This document shows, piece by piece, positions 46,823-56,504 of a stretch of DNA of 64,000 nt. Both the position numbers and the translations under genes were made by a program. The notes under the pieces are model-generated. The model was not told the DNA's origin and made no database searches. It was given only the letters and a program-made list of their open reading frames with translations. The first letter of the stretch is position 1. Each line of letters begins with the position of its first letter. The stretch spans positions 15,464-79,463 of the forward strand of contig PAQF01000005.1 of the NCBI GenBank assembly GCA_002709695.1, given 5' to 3'. This DNA comes from Candidatus Poribacteria bacterium. GTDB lineage: Bacteria; Poribacteria; WGA-4E; UBA9662.

Positions 46823-48157
46823 TCATCCGCTTGAATCCACTCGAATACGAGCGTACCCCACAGTATTTGCTTTGTTTGGTGAAATCCCAACGACGTCAAT
46901 AATATCAGACGGCATAGATCCTCCCCGAACCGTATTGGTGAAAAATGCACCTGAGAATGACCCAGACAATGGAACATCAATCCATTTTAAAGTAGTTGAC
47001 CCAGTAGGAATTTCAGCAAGACAATATACTGTTACCTGATCAGAAGTTGGTGTGTTAGGAACAAAAGACGCTAGTACAACAAGTGTACCTTCCGAGAGTA
47101 TGTGAAAACGGGCAAACTGCGGTCGCCGTCCATCTTCTTGCTCACAAATTCGTGCTAACGTCTGGGATGTTTGAATTTTTCCATTACGCATGGTCAAGTA
47201 TTTCAAACTATACACGAGATCCTTATCAGGAAAGAATTTCTTTTTCAAACGGACATCTGTGTTAATTTCACACCAGATCAGATGGATAGTTCCATCCGGG
47301 GAAAGCCAAATATCGTTGTTTTGTACATGTCCCGCAGTCGCATCAAAATTAGCAATTTCAACCCATTGACCAAATAGGTGATCCTTGATATTCGGTGTAT
47401 ATGCATAAAACAGTCGGCGAAAAACATAGTCCCATTCACGCCCAGTAACCTCATATTTCGACCGTTTCCATTCTTGCATCGGTTCAACGACATCACTAAC
47501 ACCCAAGAAATGCACAGCTCTATCCCGCATAATAACATTGGGATAACATAATCGCAGAGGCTGAGGTTCTTGGTATTCATCAGCATATGGCCAACGAATA
47601 TAACCCACACCAGACCATTTCCCACCTGATTCTAAGAATGACATGTGGGCAACATCCATCCCAACATTTTGAATATAGAGGACCTCATTATATTCACTAT
47701 CAGCAACAACAGTCCGGTATGAATGCTCTGTAAATCGAGGTTGGTCTTTCCAAACAGGCAGTTCTTTTGTACACTCGCTCCGGATGCCTGTTGTGTCAAA
47801 TCGGTAAACGGTTGGTTCCGCTAGGCCGCTATACTCTCCTGGTTGAGTCAATGTTGGGTTGCAAGTAACCAGCAACTCCCTATTTCTCAAGAGTCCTACA
47901 GGTGAAGGTTCGCGTGTTCGCCCACTTTCATCTCGATATACTAAGTTCCAGACATCATGCCGATGTTGGAATAATAACCATCGGCAATTGTGCAATGGTT
48001 TCTGGTCCGGTAAAGTCTCAAGCCCTGCCACATAAACCACATCATCTGCCCGGGCAACAATTGTTGACCCATGGGACCAGAGCGGCCCTGCCCCGTTATG
48101 TGCAGGTTCAAAAGAATAGATATCATTCTCAATTTCAACGACTGGGTGAACCGCCAT
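46823..48157 (-). CDS. Propeller-like protein of unknown function
   Basis: About 444 residues, rich in Trp, Tyr and Asp with repeated beta-blade-like turns (HNGAGPLWSHGSTIVAR, YRTVVADSEYNEVLYI, HLIWCEINTDVRL, and IDVPLSGSFSGAFFTNTVRG). The overall pattern resembles BNR-4 or sialidase-like propellers, but classic Asp boxes are absent, so no family is claimed. No signal peptide is seen. GGGAAACGT before the ATG is a fair ribosome site. It starts 27 bases after topB and may be read with it. Confidence 0.65.
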   Translation of the reverse strand: MAVHPVVEIENDIYSFEPAHNGAGPLWSHGSTIVARADDVVYVAGLETLPDQKPLHNCRWLLFQHRHDVWNLVYRDESGRTREPSPVGLLRNRELLVTCNPTLTQPGEYSGLAEPTVYRFDTTGIRSECTKELPVWKDQPRFTEHSYRTVVADSEYNEVLYIQNVGMDVAHMSFLESGGKWSGVGYIRWPYADEYQEPQPLRLCYPNVIMRDRAVHFLGVSDVVEPMQEWKRSKYEVTGREWDYVFRRLFYAYTPNIKDHLFGQWVEIANFDATAGHVQNNDIWLSPDGTIHLIWCEINTDVRLKKKFFPDKDLVYSLKYLTMRNGKIQTSQTLARICEQEDGRRPQFARFHILSEGTLVVLASFVPNTPTSDQVTVYCLAEIPTGSTTLKWIDVPLSGSFSGAFFTNTVRGGSMPSDIIDVVGISPNKANTVGYARIRVDSSG

Positions 48158-48184
48158 ACGTTTCCCATATTTGTGGTACCGTGA

Positions 48185-50581
48185 TTACACCCCGGTAAAT
48201 AATTCGATTTTTCCGTTCTGCAATTTCAGACTCGCCTCAAAGCTTTTGCCTTCCTTCGACTTGAAACCTTTAAGCCTTGATGTCTCTCCTTTCTTTAGCA
48301 AAGTTTTGACCGAACGCAAGCCTATCTTTTTACCCGCAATTGTCTTGGAAACTCTAAAGCTACATTGCTGTTTTAAGCTGCTACAACGATATTCATTTTC
48401 ATGCGCCATAACTTTTTGACTGCACAGTGGACAATCCCCTACCAACGACGAATTCTGAGTTACAGGTTGGCTCGTTGGTACCATGCTTTTTTCGCCTTTT
48501 TCAGCTTTTTTGCCTCTTTGGCTTTTCGCCTGTACAGGTTTCTGCCGATCCTTCTTGGGCACTTCAATACTCATCAAATGACCTTCATCCGACAAATAAA
48601 GTACCGACTCCACACCAGCTTGATCTTTAATCGGCCACAACAATACTTTGTGTTGAAGAAGGGCCTGAATTTGCCTAACATTCAGTTCAATCCCATTATA
48701 ATCACTCCATATAACAAACTCACACCCTCCCTTCCACTTGGAACAACCATAACCACGCCGACCTTTTATAACCGCATTGCTACAACGAGGACAATTCCCT
48801 AAGCTCTTGTTATTAATTGCAGACACATTGCTAGTCTCAATAAGTTCTCTGGTAAACTGAACCACTCCATCCATAAACTGTTCAGCAGGAAATTCCCCTT
48901 TTTCCATAGCTTTCAACTTTGATTCCCAGCCACCGGTCAATTCAGGAGATTTGAGATTGGGATCTTTAACCAAAGCTATTAGATATCGACCTAAATCTGT
49001 AGCAGTTATTCTCTTTTTTGCTCGCACAATATAACCACGCCTCAGAAGTGTCTCGATAATTTCGGCCCGAGTTGCTGGAGTCCCTATCCCTCTATCCTTA
49101 AGTGCATCCTTTGACTGTTCATCTGTAACCATTCGTCCCGCTGTTTCCATCGCTCCTAGAAGTGAACTCTCATTATAGTTGGACGGTGGTTTAGTCTTTC
49201 CAGACTTGATAAAAGGCTCATGATCTCCTTGTTCTCCTTTTACGAATTTGGGTAGTTCCTGATTTTCACTACTATCCTTGTTGTTCTGTGTTGGATAAAG
49301 TACTGTCCAACCCGGGTCAACAACCCGAGTTCCTTTAGCTTCAAAAGAAACGGAATTGGAGGTAGCATCAACCGTAGTAATTTCCTTTATACACTTTGGG
49401 TAAAAAACAGCAATCAGACGTGTCAGGACAGCATTAAATACATTAGATGAAGGAGTCGACAGATCTCTAGGAACTTTCCCTGTTGGAATGATAGCGTGGT
49501 GATCTGTAACCTTCTTATCGTTAATAATACGCGTATTAAAGCTAAGATTGTCCAGATCTAGCCCAGTTATTTCTTCCTGCTTCTCTATTTTCAATTTCCG
49601 AAGTGCACTAACCACTTTGCCTTTCATATCCTGGCTCAAATACTGGGAATCCGTACGAGGATACGTTAACAACTTATTTTCATACAACGATTGCGCCAAT
49701 TCCAGCGTTTTTGACGCAGAAAGACCATACAAACGATTCATATCTCGTTGCAAACTCGTCAAATCGTATAATAGCGGAGGGTTCTGATTTTGCTTTTTCC
49801 CCTTAATCTTTTCAATAACAAGTGGATGTTCGCTAACTTTCCCTTGTACTGTTTCGGCATCTTCCTTTTTGTCAAAGCGTTTTCCTTTAAATTTAAAGGT
49901 TACATCTCTGTATCGAGTCATCAATTCCCAAAACGGCTCAGATAGAAAATTACGGATTTCATCATCTCTTTTGACTATCATAGCCAAAACTGGAGTCTGC
50001 ACACGTCCAACACTCCATAGAATTCTTTCACGTCCACCATAACGTACAGTAAAATTCCGAGTTCCATTTAAGCCAACAATCCAATCAGCTTGGCTTCGAC
50101 ACCTTGCCGCAGCATATAGATCATCGTACTTACTACCTGATTGCAAGTTACTGAATCCTTCGCGAATAGCCTCATCAGTTAAAGAACTCAACCACAAACG
50201 CTGAAAAGACCTCTGGCCACAACCTGCCATATGAAATATATACCGAAAAATCAGCTCGCCTTCACGCCCAGCATCTGTCGCACAAACCACTTCATCAGCA
50301 TTCTGAAGCAAACGTTTGATTACTGAAAATTGCTTCCGTATCCCAACATCATCTATTAGTTTCAACTCGAATCTATCCGGGGTAATCGGCAATGTACTTA
50401 ATGACCAACTTTTATAATTAAGATCATACTCAGAAGGCTCTTTTAAAGTAAAGATATGACCAAAGGACCAAGTAATCTGATAACCACGTCCTTCATAGTA
50501 ACCATCACGACGAGACTTCACCCCTAGTGCAGATGCTATATCACGTCCAACTGACGGTTTTTCAGCTAGTACAACTTTCAT
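48185..50581 (-). CDS. topB: DNA topoisomerase III (type IA)
   Basis: About 798 residues. TOPRIM motifs are KVVLAEKPSVGRDIA near the start and CATDAGREGELIFRYI (acidic DxD-type site). The catalytic Tyr is Tyr307 in LLTYPRTDSQYLS. Two C-terminal four-Cys zinc ribbons follow: CPRCSNAVIKGRRGYGCSKW and CPLCSQKVMAHENEYRCSSL, each ending with a topo C-repeat-like strand. It relaxes and decatenates single-stranded DNA, normally with a RecQ helicase; none is adjacent. The long spacing between the ribbons (KKDRQKPVQAKSQRGKKAEK) is lysine-rich. Confidence 0.93.
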   Translation of the reverse strand: MKVVLAEKPSVGRDIASALGVKSRRDGYYEGRGYQITWSFGHIFTLKEPSEYDLNYKSWSLSTLPITPDRFELKLIDDVGIRKQFSVIKRLLQNADEVVCATDAGREGELIFRYIFHMAGCGQRSFQRLWLSSLTDEAIREGFSNLQSGSKYDDLYAAARCRSQADWIVGLNGTRNFTVRYGGRERILWSVGRVQTPVLAMIVKRDDEIRNFLSEPFWELMTRYRDVTFKFKGKRFDKKEDAETVQGKVSEHPLVIEKIKGKKQNQNPPLLYDLTSLQRDMNRLYGLSASKTLELAQSLYENKLLTYPRTDSQYLSQDMKGKVVSALRKLKIEKQEEITGLDLDNLSFNTRIINDKKVTDHHAIIPTGKVPRDLSTPSSNVFNAVLTRLIAVFYPKCIKEITTVDATSNSVSFEAKGTRVVDPGWTVLYPTQNNKDSSENQELPKFVKGEQGDHEPFIKSGKTKPPSNYNESSLLGAMETAGRMVTDEQSKDALKDRGIGTPATRAEIIETLLRRGYIVRAKKRITATDLGRYLIALVKDPNLKSPELTGGWESKLKAMEKGEFPAEQFMDGVVQFTRELIETSNVSAINNKSLGNCPRCSNAVIKGRRGYGCSKWKGGCEFVIWSDYNGIELNVRQIQALLQHKVLLWPIKDQAGVESVLYLSDEGHLMSIEVPKKDRQKPVQAKSQRGKKAEKGEKSMVPTSQPVTQNSSLVGDCPLCSQKVMAHENEYRCSSLKQQCSFRVSKTIAGKKIGLRSVKTLLKKGETSRLKGFKSKEGKSFEASLKLQNGKIELFTGV

Positions 50582-50649
50582 ATACCTAAAATTCCCACAA
50601 AATTTAATTGATATTTAAGTTAGTCAAGACAAAATTTGCCATAACGAAA

Positions 50650-51486
50650 CTAGAGTTGCAAAAAACTTTTGGGGTCTGATTCCGGATAATTCTCAATATA
50701 GTTTTGCACATACTGACTTGCAACCATAGGCATTTCATCAACATGCTTCAGTAAGATTTCACGCTGACCAAATTCATGCTTCATAACAGGACATCCAGCT
50801 TTCCAAAACGCACAGTGCATTGTCCAACGCTTATCTCCATTTGGATTCCAACCACGATGCCACAGATTGGCATTATAGTAAACAATATCTCCTGGTTCAA
50901 GCTTCAGCTCAATCGCCCCAGGCATGCTTAAGCTCGCATCTTTGTTTACAGCTGTGAGTTCCTGAAAAGTAGAAGCACGCAGATGACTAGCAGGTACAAT
51001 ATTTAGAAAACGATCTGCTGGCAAGAGCGGAGCATTAAGCTGTACAAACTCTCCGTGATGCCGGAGGAGAAATGATTCCTCCCCGTCTTCTCCTGGTTTA
51101 CACAAATCACGATGCCAGGACTGACAATAAGGTTGTCCACCACCACTAGCTAACATCCCAAAAAGACTATGCCTAACTGGTTCATTACCTAACAATGCTT
51201 CGATATGCGGTGCTAAATCCTCCCCCAACCAATCAGCATAAGCATGATCATATTTGTCAGGATATAACAAGTGCCCAACACGGGCGGGAAGACGACTGTC
51301 CTTATTAATCCATCCAATTTCACAATCACCAGCTAGTGCACGATCTATCAACCGATCAACAGCTGCTAACAAGGATTGAATTCGATTTTCAGTAAAAGCA
51401 TTACGAACAACCAAATACCCCAAGCCATTATATAAATCGACATCATTTTGGGTGATTGAAACCTGTGTACGCAATTTTTGACTCAA
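50650..51486 (-). CDS. Phytanoyl-CoA dioxygenase (PhyH) family protein
   Basis: About 278 residues. The first metal ligands are in QSWHRDLCKPG (H-x-D), the distal His is in NLWHRGWNPNG, followed by an Arg/Lys in KRWTMHCAFW that should bind 2-oxoglutarate. GLGYLVVRNAF is the usual N-terminal motif. This is the third member of the family in the window; the three are not close duplicates. It starts 8 bases after the Gfo/Idh/MocA gene, so a joint role is likely, for example oxidation of the product of its neighbour. Confidence 0.86.
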   Translation of the reverse strand: MSQKLRTQVSITQNDVDLYNGLGYLVVRNAFTENRIQSLLAAVDRLIDRALAGDCEIGWINKDSRLPARVGHLLYPDKYDHAYADWLGEDLAPHIEALLGNEPVRHSLFGMLASGGGQPYCQSWHRDLCKPGEDGEESFLLRHHGEFVQLNAPLLPADRFLNIVPASHLRASTFQELTAVNKDASLSMPGAIELKLEPGDIVYYNANLWHRGWNPNGDKRWTMHCAFWKAGCPVMKHEFGQREILLKHVDEMPMVASQYVQNYIENYPESDPKSFLQL

Positions 51487-51494
51487 TTATTGAT

Positions 51495-52508
51495 TCAAAG
51501 CGTCATAAACGAGGAAATCTCTATGCACTTCCCATTACAAAGTGACGATTCCCAACCAGCTAAAATAGGTGCTAAAGAAAAAAGGCCATCATGATAATCA
51601 TTGAGAATCTGACTTCCATCGTTAGAACGTACAGCCTCAATAAAAGTTTGATCCTGCTTAAACCATGGATCAAAAGCTTCAGTTGTGTAGACAACCTCCT
51701 GATTCACTTCAATACGCTCATAACCATAAATTGCCAGATAACCTTGTTCAAAAAAAACCTGAAACCATGGATTATCCTTTGGTCGCCCACCAGCTGAAAT
51801 GAAGTTGAGATTGATAATCGCACCATTTGAGGAAGAAAAATTAAAAGAGCAAGATAATGGTTTCGAATAATCATCAGGATGATGGTAGAAAGCCTGTGCT
51901 CTGACGATATCTAACCCTGTAATGAAACGGATGTAATCTACAGCATGCCCACCCCAGTCAAAAGCAGAGTACCCTCCTCGTTCAAAATCTGAATGCCAAT
52001 CAACACTTTCCTGAACAAGTTGGCGAGATGGAAATCCACCGAAGCTATGAAATTGTACATGCACAATCTCCTTATCCAACAATAATTGGCGAGCTTGCTG
52101 AAAGATAGGTCGATATCTTTCCCGAAAACCAACCGTACTAAAGACGCCAGCTTCTTGGATCGCGGCATCGATATGTTGTGCAATTTCGATTTTAATAGCT
52201 TGCGGCTTTTCACTGAAGATGTGAATTCCCTTCGAGGCTGCTATAGCTTCCACATCTGTTCGGGCAAAAGCAGGGACTACGGAGTAAAGAACATCAAATT
52301 CCTCTTCCTCCAACAACTGGTAAGCATCATGATAAGTTTTAGAAATACCGAACTGCTCAGCGGTGGACTGCAATGCCTGCGGATTAATATCACAGATGGC
52401 AACAATATCGACACCATCAATTTTCATCAGATTAGGTATATGTGTCTTGTTGGCAAACTGGCCAGTTCCAAAGAAAGCCACTCGAACCCTAGAACCTACT
52501 TTCCTCAT
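51495..52508 (-). CDS. Gfo/Idh/MocA-family oxidoreductase
   Basis: About 337 residues. The Rossmann motif RVAFFGTGQFANKTHIPNL and VAICDINPQAL bind NAD(P), with the Lys of HIFSEKPQAI as the family catalytic residue, and GHAVDYIRFITG in the C-terminal domain. GGGAG lies just before the ATG at 52506-52508, while the frame to 52526 has no site. The gene precedes the PhyH gene by 8 bases. Such enzymes oxidise or reduce sugars, including 3-keto formation on glycosides, so it may supply a substrate for the DUF1080 hydrolase far upstream. Confidence 0.87.
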   Translation of the reverse strand: MRKVGSRVRVAFFGTGQFANKTHIPNLMKIDGVDIVAICDINPQALQSTAEQFGISKTYHDAYQLLEEEEFDVLYSVVPAFARTDVEAIAASKGIHIFSEKPQAIKIEIAQHIDAAIQEAGVFSTVGFRERYRPIFQQARQLLLDKEIVHVQFHSFGGFPSRQLVQESVDWHSDFERGGYSAFDWGGHAVDYIRFITGLDIVRAQAFYHHPDDYSKPLSCSFNFSSSNGAIINLNFISAGGRPKDNPWFQVFFEQGYLAIYGYERIEVNQEVVYTTEAFDPWFKQDQTFIEAVRSNDGSQILNDYHDGLFSLAPILAGWESSLCNGKCIEISSFMTL

Positions 52509-52659
52509 TACACTCCCCAAAAACATGGTAGATACTTAACTTAATATAACAAAACCTCAACCCAAATTCAATCACTGATCGACAGACACCTATACTATTG
52601 AGCATAATGAGCAAAACAAATTACAATAACATGTCCTCAATAACAACCCAACCCGTAAA
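52509..52659. other. Short intergenic region between two oxidoreductase genes
   Basis: About 150 bases with no gene or clear hairpin. Confidence 0.3.
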
Positions 52660-53862
52660 TCAAATTCCCCATTTGTCATTAATTTCATCCTGATAACCTG
52701 AAATTCTCTCATTATACACATCATCAAACTTTACTGACTCACCACACCACCCAGACTCATAAATAGCATTACATACAGCTTGCGCTTTCAACCCATCAAC
52801 ACCATCAAGTTCCGGCCGACGACGAGCCTGAGCAGCATCCAAAAAATCGTAGACTTCCAAAGCCACACCTTCGGTAATATCATGCGGAAACAAGCTGTTT
52901 TTCTCTTCCTGGCTTAGGCTTCCCATATATGCCTTCTGTAAATCATCCTTTTCTCGCCTAACCCCATCCCAAAATTGTAATTCAGGCTGTTCTGGATAGC
53001 CACCTCCACTGTATATGGAACCAAGACTGCCATGATAACAATTGTAACCCATGCCATGCCCTGGTGCAGCACTAGTGCTCACCCATTGACCAATAACCCC
53101 ATTTTTGAATGTAATAGTTGCTAAAGCAGTATCCTCAACCGTTTGGGAAACATACCTCCCATCCTCAGCTCGAAACTGGAACTGATTTAGATTCTCTACT
53201 CGAGCATAAATCTCATCAGGCTCACCAAAGAAATAAATCAACAAATCGACGTAGTGCACCCCGCCATCGATAATACCATTACCACCACTGGTCAACTTGT
53301 CTCTTCGCCAGACCATTGGTTCATCACGCAACAAATTCTCAGGATCAGTAGGACCACCAATTCCTTGTCGAAAGAACATGCGTGGCTGGCCAATCATCTT
53401 CTCTTTATTGATCAGCCATTCAACTGTTCGCGGGCCGACCCAACGCCGTACTTGTTCCGCAGTCGCTAGAATCCGGCCGTGCGTCTCCGCGCTCTGTATC
53501 ATTTTATGACCAGCCCGTATCGTAACAGCTAACGGTTTTTCCACTATCACATCGAGCCCTGCTTCAAAACAGAGAATAGCAAGGCTATGATGCAAAAAAT
53601 GTGGGCCACAAATATCGGCCGCATTCAATGACTCTTTATCCAACATTTCGTTAACATCAACATATGCACTAGGCTGAACACCACCTTGGCTTTCAGCTGC
53701 GGTCACAGCAAATTCTTGTGCACGATTCAGGTCAACATCACACATAGCCACGAAATCAAATATGTTTATCCCCAAGTTCTTGAGGTAAATATAAGCGTTC
53801 AGATGAGCCCTTGCCATTCCACCACAACCAATAATAGCAAGTCGAATTTTATCTTTTTGCAT
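52660..53862 (-). CDS. Gfo/Idh/MocA-family oxidoreductase
   Basis: About 400 residues. The NAD(P)-binding IIGCGGMARAHLNAY and FVAMCDVDLNRA motifs, catalytic Lys in VIVEKPLAV, and DGGVHYVDLLIYFFG in the substrate domain are clear. The long insert (ENLLRDEPMVWRRDKLTSGG) is typical of the larger members. AGGAG precedes the ATG by 9 bases. It is on the same strand as the previous oxidoreductase but separated by about 150 bases, and the two are only distantly alike. Sugar oxidation is the likely function. Confidence 0.88.
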   Translation of the reverse strand: MQKDKIRLAIIGCGGMARAHLNAYIYLKNLGINIFDFVAMCDVDLNRAQEFAVTAAESQGGVQPSAYVDVNEMLDKESLNAADICGPHFLHHSLAILCFEAGLDVIVEKPLAVTIRAGHKMIQSAETHGRILATAEQVRRWVGPRTVEWLINKEKMIGQPRMFFRQGIGGPTDPENLLRDEPMVWRRDKLTSGGNGIIDGGVHYVDLLIYFFGEPDEIYARVENLNQFQFRAEDGRYVSQTVEDTALATITFKNGVIGQWVSTSAAPGHGMGYNCYHGSLGSIYSGGGYPEQPELQFWDGVRREKDDLQKAYMGSLSQEEKNSLFPHDITEGVALEVYDFLDAAQARRRPELDGVDGLKAQAVCNAIYESGWCGESVKFDDVYNERISGYQDEINDKWGI

Positions 53863-54041
53863 CTAAAATGTCTCCTGTTTCATTATGACACTATTGAATA
53901 TTGATGTCACCCAAAAGTCATTTTTCGATTTTCGAAAGAGCATAAATAGAATCAGCATCATATCAACTTCCTTTGATTCGTCAAAAGTTATCTGCTAGAA
54001 TGGTTTCGACCAAAAACTAAAATTTGAATTGGGAGTTTCCT

Positions 54042-55100
54042 ATGTTGAAGAATCGGTTGAGATCAAAGATATTATTCCTAATTTCAGTTGCGGCTGTTTT
54101 TCTAATTTCTATCCATACACCAGTAAAATCCGAGACAACACCAACTCCAAGTGGAGATAAAAGTATTATCATCTCTTCCTCCAAACTGGAGAAGTTGTTT
54201 GATTTAGGACACTTCACAGAAGGACCTGCTGTCGCCTTAAATGGCACAGTTTATTTTAGTGATATTACTTTTACCCACGAATCAGGAATGCAAGCAGGAC
54301 ATATTTGGACATATACGCCCCAAACGGGCCAAACCAAAATCTTCCGTTCTCCCAGCGGGATGTCCAATGGCCTTAAATTTGACGACCAAGGAAGACTCAT
54401 CGCAGCTGAAGGAGCGGATTTCGGCGGGCGCCGACTGACGCGCACAAACCTCCAAACAGGAAAAAGCGAAATCATTGCCGGTTTATACGAAGGGAAACCA
54501 TTCAACTCTCCCAACGATATTACTATCGACGAAAAAGGAAGAATCTACTTCAGTGATCCAAGATATGTTGGCCATGAACCGATAAATCAGCCAGTGATGG
54601 GTGTGTATAGAATTGATCTCGATGGCTCAATTCATCGTATCATCGCCGATGCGGGAAAACCAAATGGTATTGCCGTTTCACCTAACCAAAAAACATTGTA
54701 TGTCGTTTGCCACAATAACGGAACAACCAACGGAAGTCAACTACCAGAAGGAGCACCTGTACACAAAGGCCGTATGGCCCTGTTGGCCTATGACCTCTCC
54801 ATGGATGGGACAGCAACTTTCCGAAAAATTCTGGTTGATTATGCACCTCAGGATGGTCCAGACGGATTAGTGGTCGATACAGAAGGAAATCTCTACGTAG
54901 CAGTACGTGATGTAACGCGTCCGGGAATTTATGTCTATACATCCGAAGGAGTTGAACGAGCTTACATTCCTACACCTAATCTTCCCACGAACGTAGCCTT
55001 TGGTCGAGACGAAGACAACAAAACATTATACATTACGGAAGGAAAAAGCTTGCATCGGATTAAGGTGAAGAAACGCGGCTATCATCTACCGTCAAAATAA
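54042..55100 (+). CDS. Exported SMP-30/gluconolactonase-like protein
   Basis: About 352 residues. GGGAG is 6 bases before the ATG at 54042; the longer frame from TTG 54024 is less likely. A signal peptide (KILFLISVAAVFLISIHTPV) is followed by the SMP-30/gluconolactonase propeller: FTEGPAVALNGTVYFSDIT, NGLKFDDQGRLIAAEGADFG, PFNSPNDITIDEKGRIYFSD and PDGLVVDTEGNLYVAV. The metal-binding Glu, Asn and Asp of the family appear in TEGPAV, NSPNDI and DGPDGL. It probably hydrolyses sugar lactones outside the cytoplasm, fitting the nearby sugar oxidoreductases that would produce lactones. Confidence 0.9.
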   Translation: MLKNRLRSKILFLISVAAVFLISIHTPVKSETTPTPSGDKSIIISSSKLEKLFDLGHFTEGPAVALNGTVYFSDITFTHESGMQAGHIWTYTPQTGQTKIFRSPSGMSNGLKFDDQGRLIAAEGADFGGRRLTRTNLQTGKSEIIAGLYEGKPFNSPNDITIDEKGRIYFSDPRYVGHEPINQPVMGVYRIDLDGSIHRIIADAGKPNGIAVSPNQKTLYVVCHNNGTTNGSQLPEGAPVHKGRMALLAYDLSMDGTATFRKILVDYAPQDGPDGLVVDTEGNLYVAVRDVTRPGIYVYTSEGVERAYIPTPNLPTNVAFGRDEDNKTLYITEGKSLHRIKVKKRGYHLPSK

Positions 55101-55680
55101 AGACAACACTCTCTATTTATCCTGTACTTCCTCTCCAGTTTGCCCATCTCTTGCTTACACTAAAAGATGGACATAGGTTTGAAACCCTTGTCAGGCAATC
55201 TGAATATTGATATAAGGGTAGGGGTGACAGGTAAATATTAGATAAGCTTCCTTCAGCTGTACCAACTACGAGCGAACTGACATCTTAAAAAAAGAATACC
55301 CACTTTGTCATCAGTTTAGACTTAGTAGATACAACGAAATCTAGGCACCCTGGAAAACTTCGGGAGAAGGTATCTTTGAGCGTGTCCAGTGGATAGCGCA
55401 ACATCTAAAAAATCGCTACTTCGTCGATCTAATCTTTAAAAACTTCCTGGACCAGGATTCCTCCTCCTTCCTAACATAACAGGCACCATTAGAACCACTT
55501 GTCTCATCTGGTACACCTACCTTATTTTTAGCAATCCTTTTACTATTTACCTTAGAGTTATTGAAATCAAATTCATACAAACAATAATGCGCTGTTTTTG
55601 ATTATTTCAGAAAAATTCCGAACAAAAAATTGGTTGCTTTGTCTAAACAGAGCGAAACAAAAATTTTGGAGGATAATCAA
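55101..55680. other. Gene-poor region with possible gene remnants
   Basis: About 580 bases. One frame (55246-55476) reads FSCTNYERTDILKKEYPL and, after a TAG at 55342-55344, ERVQWIAQHLKNRYFVDLIF. The frame is open enough to look like an old gene with an in-frame stop, but the family is not recognisable. Nothing else stands out. Confidence 0.3.
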
Positions 55681-56256
55681 ATGTTAAAGCAAATTTCAAT
55701 GGTACTAGCAATATTGTGCGCTAGTATTACAGTAACTATTTTCCCTGCTATGTCAGAGGTCAATCAACCTGATCCTACAGCGAAAGAAAAGCTGATAGAA
55801 AACGGCAAAAAAACATCAAAATCAAAAGAAATTAACAAAAAGAGAGGATTCCATCGTCATGGTGATATGCGACGTAAAGGACGCTTTGGTCATGATGAAC
55901 AAAGAAGACATAAAAGCCGTTTCGACGGCCGAAGACATGGTAAATCAGACGCAAATTATCGGAGAGATGGGCATAATCGCAAGTACCCACGCAGAGAACA
56001 ACGAATGTCACAAAACAGGCCATTTAGCAGAGATCATCGAAGCTCTGGCATTGTAAAGGGTAAATCTGGCAGCATTTTACCATCCAAATTAGCCAAACGC
56101 TTGACAAGTGAACAGCGCCAAGAAGTACAACAAGCGGTTAGAAAACTGCGTCAACAACATCAAACACAAATGAAGTCAAAAATAGCAAACTTACTGAAGG
56201 AATACAACATAGAATCACCTAAACCTAAGGGAAAGAAAGCAACAGTAAACGAATAA
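55681..56256 (+). CDS. Exported, very basic protein with LTxEQ-type helix
   Basis: About 191 residues. GGAGG is 8 bases before the ATG at 55681, so the longer frame from 55630 is not needed. A signal peptide (MLKQISMVLAILCASITVTI and a MSE-like site) precedes a region full of Arg, His and Lys (RRHKSRFDGRRHGKSD). The C-terminal helix has KLAKRLTSEQRQEVQQAVRK, which resembles the LTxxQ motif of the periplasmic Spy/CpxP/Zn-resistance group. The strong positive charge is odd for an exported protein; it could bind an acidic polymer or metal. A terminator follows. Confidence 0.75.
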   Translation: MLKQISMVLAILCASITVTIFPAMSEVNQPDPTAKEKLIENGKKTSKSKEINKKRGFHRHGDMRRKGRFGHDEQRRHKSRFDGRRHGKSDANYRRDGHNRKYPRREQRMSQNRPFSRDHRSSGIVKGKSGSILPSKLAKRLTSEQRQEVQQAVRKLRQQHQTQMKSKIANLLKEYNIESPKPKGKKATVNE

Positions 56257-56280
56257 GTTAAACCCTAAAACAAAGTCGGC

Positions 56281-56315
56281 AAAGCCTGATTGCTCAAAAG
56301 CAGTCAGGCTTTTCT
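56281..56315 (+). terminator. Strong terminator hairpin
   Basis: 14-base arms AAAGCCTGATTGCT (56281-56294) and AGCAGTCAGGCTTT (56299-56312) with one G-T wobble and a CAAA loop, followed by a short T run. It lies about 25 bases after the stop of the basic protein gene. Confidence 0.8.
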
Positions 56316-56504
56316 GAAAATCACAATTTCTGTATTCAAAATGTAGTCATTGGTTATAAATACAAGAAACATTTTATACAACTGAAACAGTAATCTTCTG
56401 TTTTTGTAGATTTTTTATTTGACTTCCCGATTTTCATACTGTAATTAACTTACAGCATCAATGAATAAACACACAAACATTGGTGCATTCTCCTGAAATA
56501 CCAA

